This document shows positions 15,744-19,336 of a stretch of 19,336 nt of DNA, one piece after another. The notes below the pieces were generated by a model. The model made no database searches, was not told where the DNA came from, and saw only the letters and a list, made by a program, of their open reading frames with translations. How positions within the stretch are numbered: the first letter of the stretch is position 1; each line of letters begins with the position of its first letter. The DNA comes from Clostridia bacterium. GTDB lineage: Bacteria; Bacillota; Clostridia; Christensenellales; Borkfalkiaceae. The translations under genes were made by a program, and so were the position numbers. The DNA is taken from assembly GCA_017616925.1 (NCBI GenBank), contig JAFZXG010000082.1:1-19336 (forward strand), written 5' to 3'.

Positions 15744-16415
15744 TTACAAGTTCACAATGCCGATGATAAGCACGATCGCGCCGACGATCATGCCGAAAGA
15801 AAGCAGTATCGCGCGCTTAATTTTATTTCTTTTACATAACGCTTTTGCGGACGCGAAAAAAAGTACGAGAGCGATTATTTCGAATCCGAGACCTATCGCC
15901 GCCGCAACGGTAAGGAACAGCCCGCTTAAACCCGAAAGGGTATTAAACAATCCCGACGCGAACTCTACGGGGGCGGTCGGTATGGCGAAATAGTCGGACA
16001 GCGACCTACCCGAAGACAGATAAATGGGTGCGATGATAAAGAATCCCACTAAAAACAGAAGGAACAACGCCGTGGTCGCGAGTGCGCAAACAAGGACTAA
16101 AAGCAGTATGCCGACGTAAGTAATTATAGGGACTAAACTTGCCAACGTTCCCAAAATACTGAAAGTTAGAGACGTGCTTTTAGCCTTTAGCATACCCGCT
16201 TCGCGTTCGAACTTTCTCTCTTCGACTCTTACGCGTTCTCTTTCGCGTCTTTTTTGCGCTCTTAACTCTTTTTTGGTAAGCGGTGCGTCGTTACTTCTAC
16301 TTTTCGTGCCGACGGGTTCTTGCGCGTCCGAATTTTCCGCGTTCGGTTTATCTTCTTTTTCGAGATTGTCGCCCGTTTTCAGATCCACCTTAAAAGGATC
16401 GTCGTTTTTTCCCAT
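15744..16415 (-). CDS. Membrane protein of unknown function with charged coiled N-terminus
   Basis: I do not recognise a family for this 223-residue protein. Residues 1-45 are acidic and low in order. Residues 47-74 (from LTKKELRAQKRRERERVR onward) are very rich in Arg, Lys and Glu and probably form a coiled, cytosolic helix. About four hydrophobic segments follow, near 82-101, 103-131, 158-192 (possibly two) and 201-222. There is no cleavable signal peptide. A GGAGAAT site supports the start. It sits between cstA (79 bp upstream) and the LURP-one-related gene (25 bp downstream), on the same strand. Confidence 0.75.
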   Translation of the reverse strand: MGKNDDPFKVDLKTGDNLEKEDKPNAENSDAQEPVGTKSRSNDAPLTKKELRAQKRRERERVRVEERKFEREAGMLKAKSTSLTFSILGTLASLVPIITYVGILLLVLVCALATTALFLLFLVGFFIIAPIYLSSGRSLSDYFAIPTAPVEFASGLFNTLSGLSGLFLTVAAAIGLGFEIIALVLFFASAKALCKRNKIKRAILLSFGMIVGAIVLIIGIVNL

Positions 16416-16494
16416 TTTTTATTCTCCGTATAACTTCGCGGCTTAAATTTCACCGATTGATCCGATATGATTATGCGCAAAACGACGCGTATTA

Positions 16495-17964
16495 TTAATG
16501 TACGACGTCACGATCCGCATCCGTCTCTTTAGGGGTGCGCGTTGACTTTATCCAAAGTACGATATAGACGATAAACAGCACCGCCGCAAAAGAAACGCCT
16601 ACGGGGTAAGCGATCGTTGCGGACAGGCGCAGACCTTCGGTCGCGATAAGGATGTAGGTCATACTTACGGCGGACATAAAAGTCGCGGGAAGCGCCGTTA
16701 AAAGCGAGCCGAAACGGTATTTTCCCTTTTTTACAAGGTAGGCGGTCGCCACCCACAAGGCGATCATGGCAAGCGTCTGATTGCTCCAGGAAAAATAACG
16801 CCATATAATTTCAAATCCGTTGTCGTTCGCTATCGCGAACCACGTGAGAAGTCCGCCGACTAAAAGTAAAGGAATCGTTATGATAAGTCGGTTTCTTATT
16901 TTCTTCTGTTCTAAATTAAAGGTTTCGGCAAGAATAAGTCTTACGCCCCTGAAAGCCGTGTCGCCCGAAGTGATAGGGCAGACGACCACACCCGCTATTG
17001 CGAGTATTCCGCCGAAAGTACCGAGAACGCCCGTCGAGATCTCGTAAACGACGTTCGATGCGCCGCCCGATAACGCTTCGCTTAAAAGTTGCGTCGTGCC
17101 GTAGAAAGCCACGCCTGCCGCCGCCCAGACGAGAGCGATCACCGATTCGCTTATCATTGCGCCGTAAAAGACCTTTCTGCCTGTTTTTTCACTCGTGATA
17201 CATTTTGCCATCATAGGCGATTGCGTGGCGTGAAAGCCCGATACCGCCCCGCAGGCCACCGTTACGAACATATACGGCCAGACGGGTTTCCCGTCGGGAT
17301 GAAGGTAAGAAAGCGACAGTTCGGGAAGCGTAAACGTTCCGCCGGAGAACAGAAACCCGCCGAGTACCGCCGCCGCCATTACGATAAGCAGTATTCCGAA
17401 TACGGGGTAGAGTTTTCCGATAAGTTTGTCGATGGGAAGCAAGGTCGCGAGAAGATAGTAGCAAAGGATGATCACCGCCCAAAACGTACCGTTCATACCG
17501 TCCGGCGTAAGTCGGGCAAGGAGTGCGGCGGGACTCGTGACGAAGACCGTTCCGCACAGCACGAGCAGGATTACGGAGAATATACGCATTATCCATTTCG
17601 CCGTCTTCCCGAGATATATACCCGATAGTTCCGCGATAGACGCACCGCCGTGCCGTTCGCTTATCATACCGGACATGTAATCGTGTACCGCGCCGCCCAA
17701 AATCGAACCTAACACTATCCACAAAAACACCACGGGTCCGAACACCGCGCCCATAAGCGCGCCGAAAATAGGACCGGTGCCCGCAATGTTTAGAAGTTGC
17801 ACCAAAAACGCCTTCCACGTCTTCATGGGCACGCAGTCCACGCCGTCGTTAACTGCGATCGCGGGCGTTTTTCTGTCGTCCGTCGCGAAGATATTTTCGG
17901 TAAATCGACTGTAGAGAATATATCCGATAACGAGTACGCAGAACGAGATAAAAAGCGATATCAT
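16495..17964 (-). CDS. cstA: CstA family carbon-starvation peptide/pyruvate transporter
   Basis: A 489-residue integral membrane protein with the conserved CstA core in its N-terminal third: AFLVQLLNIAGTGPIFGALMG, then LGSILGGAVHDYMSGM and ISERHGGASIAEL. A second conserved block lies mid-protein (SGFHATQSPMMAKC and CPITSGDTAFRG). Characterised CstA and relatives import peptides or pyruvate, often when carbon is scarce. It is shorter than the roughly 700-residue E. coli protein, as is common for clostridial members. AAAGGA upstream is rather far from the ATG (about 14 nt), so initiation may be weak. It has its own near-perfect promoter with an abutting palindrome. Confidence 0.93.
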   Translation of the reverse strand: MISLFISFCVLVIGYILYSRFTENIFATDDRKTPAIAVNDGVDCVPMKTWKAFLVQLLNIAGTGPIFGALMGAVFGPVVFLWIVLGSILGGAVHDYMSGMISERHGGASIAELSGIYLGKTAKWIMRIFSVILLVLCGTVFVTSPAALLARLTPDGMNGTFWAVIILCYYLLATLLPIDKLIGKLYPVFGILLIVMAAAVLGGFLFSGGTFTLPELSLSYLHPDGKPVWPYMFVTVACGAVSGFHATQSPMMAKCITSEKTGRKVFYGAMISESVIALVWAAAGVAFYGTTQLLSEALSGGASNVVYEISTGVLGTFGGILAIAGVVVCPITSGDTAFRGVRLILAETFNLEQKKIRNRLIITIPLLLVGGLLTWFAIANDNGFEIIWRYFSWSNQTLAMIALWVATAYLVKKGKYRFGSLLTALPATFMSAVSMTYILIATEGLRLSATIAYPVGVSFAAVLFIVYIVLWIKSTRTPKETDADRDVVH

Positions 17965-18020
17965 TTTTCTTTGGATTGTCCTTTACGTTTTGTTCTTTAA
18001 ATCACTTAAACGACACCATT

Positions 18021-18049
18021 ATTATAAAAAGCCGCACGGGGTTTGTCAA
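18021..18049 (-). promoter_or_regulatory. Sigma-A promoter of cstA
   Basis: Minus-strand TTGACA (18044-18049) and TATAAT (18021-18026), both perfect consensus, with a 17-bp spacer and a leader of about 50 nt before the cstA ATG. Such a strong core suggests control by a repressor. Confidence 0.92.
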
Positions 18050-18061
18050 CGGTTAACCGTT
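18048..18061. promoter_or_regulatory. Perfect 14-bp palindrome at the cstA -35 box (candidate operator)
   Basis: AACGGTTAACCGTT is a perfect palindrome that overlaps the last two bases of the cstA -35 box and also the stop codon of the ECF S-component gene (18053-18055). Protein bound here would block RNA polymerase. No U-tract follows on either strand, so it is not a terminator. The binding factor is unknown. Confidence 0.65.
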
Positions 18062-18589
18062 ATTTTGATTGTATATTTTCGCAATCGAAAGGACTTTGAC
18101 GAGCGGCAGGAACAGTATCCCCACCGAAACCGCCGCGCAGACCGACTGCGTTAGCATAAAGGGGAGAGAACCGTAAAAATAAAGCCGTGCGGCGTCAAAC
18201 GTAAACCCGAAAAAGAGCGGGGTGATTATATCGTCCAAAAGCGAGAACGCGGCGGTGAACGCCGCGGAAAGAACGATTACGGCGGCGAATTTTAAAAAAC
18301 CGATATCCGTCCCGAATTTTTTTCCCAAAAACCCGAAAAACAGTGCGAAAAGGGAATAATAGATAAGATACAGAATAATTACCGTCGGGTAAAACCCGAA
18401 AATAAAACAGCGTAGGAGCGAAAAACATACGGCGACCGTAATTCCCGCTTTTATCCCCGCGCAGTAGCAAAAGGCAAGAAAAAACACCGTAACGAGTTCT
18501 ATTCCGCCAACGCCCGATAAGGCGAACTGCACGGCGAGAAGAAGCGCGGTATATAGCGCGGTAACGGCGATAAACTTCGTCGGTTTCAT
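18053..18589 (-). CDS. ECF transporter S component, probably for cobalamin
   Basis: A 178-residue, very hydrophobic protein with about five to six membrane segments. The start MKPTKFIAVTALYTALLLAVQFALSGVGGIELVTVF is typical of substrate-binding S components of energy-coupling-factor transporters. It has no ATPase or T component beside it, so it would belong to group II and share an EcfAA'T module encoded elsewhere. It starts 2 bp after the DUF4430 gene with no ribosome site of its own, which implies coupling. The shared cobalamin riboswitch points to vitamin B12 or a precursor as the substrate; that is inferred from regulation and context, not from the protein. Confidence 0.8.
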   Translation of the reverse strand: MKPTKFIAVTALYTALLLAVQFALSGVGGIELVTVFFLAFCYCAGIKAGITVAVCFSLLRCFIFGFYPTVIILYLIYYSLFALFFGFLGKKFGTDIGFLKFAAVIVLSAAFTAAFSLLDDIITPLFFGFTFDAARLYFYGSLPFMLTQSVCAAVSVGILFLPLVKVLSIAKIYNQNNG

Positions 18590-18591
18590 AC

Positions 18592-19017
18592 TTAATAGGG
18601 TGTCGTCGCCGTGTAAACCCAGATATACGAACAGCCCGCCTTAATAACGAGATCGGACGCGCCTAAAGCCGCCGAAACATATATTTTATCTTTGTACGAG
18701 ATTTCTCCCCAAGCGGAGTTGGAATTTTCTTCGTCGTCGGTATAAAGCATCCAGTATTTTTCGTTAGTGTTCGCTATACCGTTTACGGAATTGATAAAAT
18801 CACCGTAGGCGGAAGTTTCAGAAGTATAATCCAAAGTCCCCTGCGATCTTGTGTAATCCATAAACTCGATAAGTTTTTTACCCGCGTAATCTGCCGTGGG
18901 TTTAAGAACGATAAACTCGTCCGTATCTTTGATCACCGTCGGTTCTTTTTTGGAACAGGCAAACGTTAACGTACAGACGGAAACCACAAGCAACAAAATA
19001 GCGATAACTTTTTTCAT
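18592..19017 (-). CDS. DUF4430 (transcobalamin-like) surface lipoprotein, probable B12 binder
   Basis: A 141-residue lipoprotein: a basic start, a hydrophobic stretch, then the lipobox LTFAC with C21 as the lipidated residue, so it sits on the outer face of the membrane. Residues ~45-138 match the DUF4430 fold, which is related to the C-terminal beta-domain of transcobalamin and intrinsic factor: GDFINSVNGIANTNEKYWMLYTDD, then SAWGEISYKDKIYVSAALGASDLVIKAGCSYIWVY. AGGAG (19024-19028) directly follows the terminator of the cobalamin riboswitch. Likely role: capture corrinoid outside the cell and pass it to the S component encoded 2 bp downstream. Binding itself is inferred. Confidence 0.87.
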   Translation of the reverse strand: MKKVIAILLLVVSVCTLTFACSKKEPTVIKDTDEFIVLKPTADYAGKKLIEFMDYTRSQGTLDYTSETSAYGDFINSVNGIANTNEKYWMLYTDDEENSNSAWGEISYKDKIYVSAALGASDLVIKAGCSYIWVYTATTPY

Positions 19018-19028
19018 ATTTTTCTCCT

Positions 19029-19054
19029 AAAAAACGCCCGAAAGATCGGGCGTT
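19029..19054 (-). terminator. Riboswitch-controlled Rho-independent terminator
   Basis: Minus-strand stem AACGCCCGA / TCGGGCGTT (9 bp, arms at 19046-19054 and 19033-19041), a 4-nt loop and a T-tract ending at 19029. The Shine-Dalgarno site of the DUF4430 gene abuts the T-tract. Its 5' arm can alternatively pair with an upstream TCGGGCG (19092-19098). Confidence 0.93.
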
Positions 19055-19055
19055 A

Positions 19056-19217
19056 AAAGTACGGTTATAAAAGATCGTTCTTTTCTCCTTTCGCCCGAGA
19101 AACGATCGCTTGCGTAAGGCAGGCTATCGGGCTATACCGTAATGGCCGTTGCGACGGATTTTCACCGTTCTTCCCCTGCTTTCCTTGCGCGGATATCCGC
19201 GTAAGACTCAAACGCCT
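19056..19217 (-). ncRNA. Cobalamin riboswitch
   Basis: The minus-strand leader contains the cobalamin-aptamer core: GGGGAAG, GGTGAAAATCCG (19155-19166), CGC, then GCCATTACGGT (19136-19146) and a CCTGCC segment that can pair with GCAGG before the core. A near-perfect accessory hairpin contains the palindrome CGCGGATATCCGCG (19188-19201). The aptamer is followed by a Rho-independent terminator and the DUF4430/ECF-S genes, as expected for an OFF switch that stops B12 uptake when cobalamin is plentiful. Ends are approximate. Confidence 0.9.
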
Positions 19218-19223
19218 GAGTAA

Positions 19224-19252
19224 AGCATATAATTTTTCGTCCGCTTTGTCAA
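19224..19252 (-). promoter_or_regulatory. Sigma-A promoter of the cobalamin-riboswitch operon
   Basis: Minus-strand TTGACA (19247-19252) and TATGCT (19224-19229) with a 17-bp spacer. Transcription would begin near 19217, just ahead of the aptamer. Confidence 0.85.
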
Positions 19253-19279
19253 TTCTTTTGCGGTATTTGCCGTCCTTTA

Positions 19280-19308
19280 TTGACTTTATTTTCCCGAAAT
19301 GGTATATT
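19280..19308 (+). promoter_or_regulatory. Divergent rightward promoter for a gene beyond the window
   Basis: TTGACT (19280-19285) and TATATT (19303-19308) with a 17-bp spacer. No start codon with a ribosome site lies in the last 28 bases, so the gene served is outside the window. Confidence 0.75.
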
Positions 19309-19336
19309 GATAATATAAAGAAAGCGCAGGCAAAAA

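Noticed and set aside
17089..17628. 179-codon rightward open frame opposite cstA.
   Set aside because: It is antisense to a well-conserved transporter gene, is Arg/His-rich low-quality sequence, and has no promoter or ribosome site; it is a shadow of cstA.
1..19336. CRISPR arrays, tRNA or rRNA genes, transposases or prophage genes.
   Set aside because: No spaced repeat arrays, no tRNA-like sequences and no transposase- or phage-like proteins were seen on either strand.

Overview
The window most likely comes from a Bacillota (Clostridia-type) genome of moderate GC. The evidence is the set of strong Shine-Dalgarno sites (AGGAG/AAGGA), several near-consensus sigma-A promoters with exact 17-bp spacers, a cobalamin riboswitch, an ECF-type S component and a CstA-type peptide permease. 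A gut clostridial lineage would fit, but the taxon is inferred from general character only.

Left end (1-3700): a divergent promoter pair (790-866) drives a truncated diacylglycerol-glucosyltransferase-like gene leftwards. Rightwards it drives a GT32 sugar transferase followed by an uncharacterised TIM-barrel glycosidase-like protein with a Cys/His cluster. A bidirectional terminator (3675-3691) separates this block from the next.

Centre (3775-15105): one long leftward transcription unit of nine tightly packed genes starts at a clear promoter (15077-15105) and ends at the terminator. In transcription order it encodes a ceramidase-fold hydrolase, a MATE exporter, an SGNH esterase, a CE4-type deacetylase, an MFS transporter, a FucI-like isomerase, a GH28-like beta-helix protein, a GH67/GH20-like glycosidase and an AGE-family sugar 2-epimerase. 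None of the soluble enzymes has a signal peptide. The set therefore looks like an intracellular pathway that imports, de-esterifies, cuts and isomerises an acetylated, probably uronic-acid-bearing oligosaccharide. Immediately after the epimerase stop codon, in the same frame, lies a 53-codon remnant of a second copy of the beta-helix gene, a scar of duplication and deletion.

Right part (15227-18049): leftward genes for a LURP-one-related protein, a membrane protein with a charged coiled N-terminus, and CstA. The cstA promoter is abutted by a perfect 14-bp palindrome.

Right end (18053-19336): a cobalamin riboswitch with a transcription terminator precedes a DUF4430 lipoprotein and an ECF S component, a likely vitamin B12 capture and uptake pair. 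A divergent rightward promoter at the edge serves a gene outside the window. I saw no rRNA, tRNA, CRISPR array, insertion sequence or transcription-factor gene.
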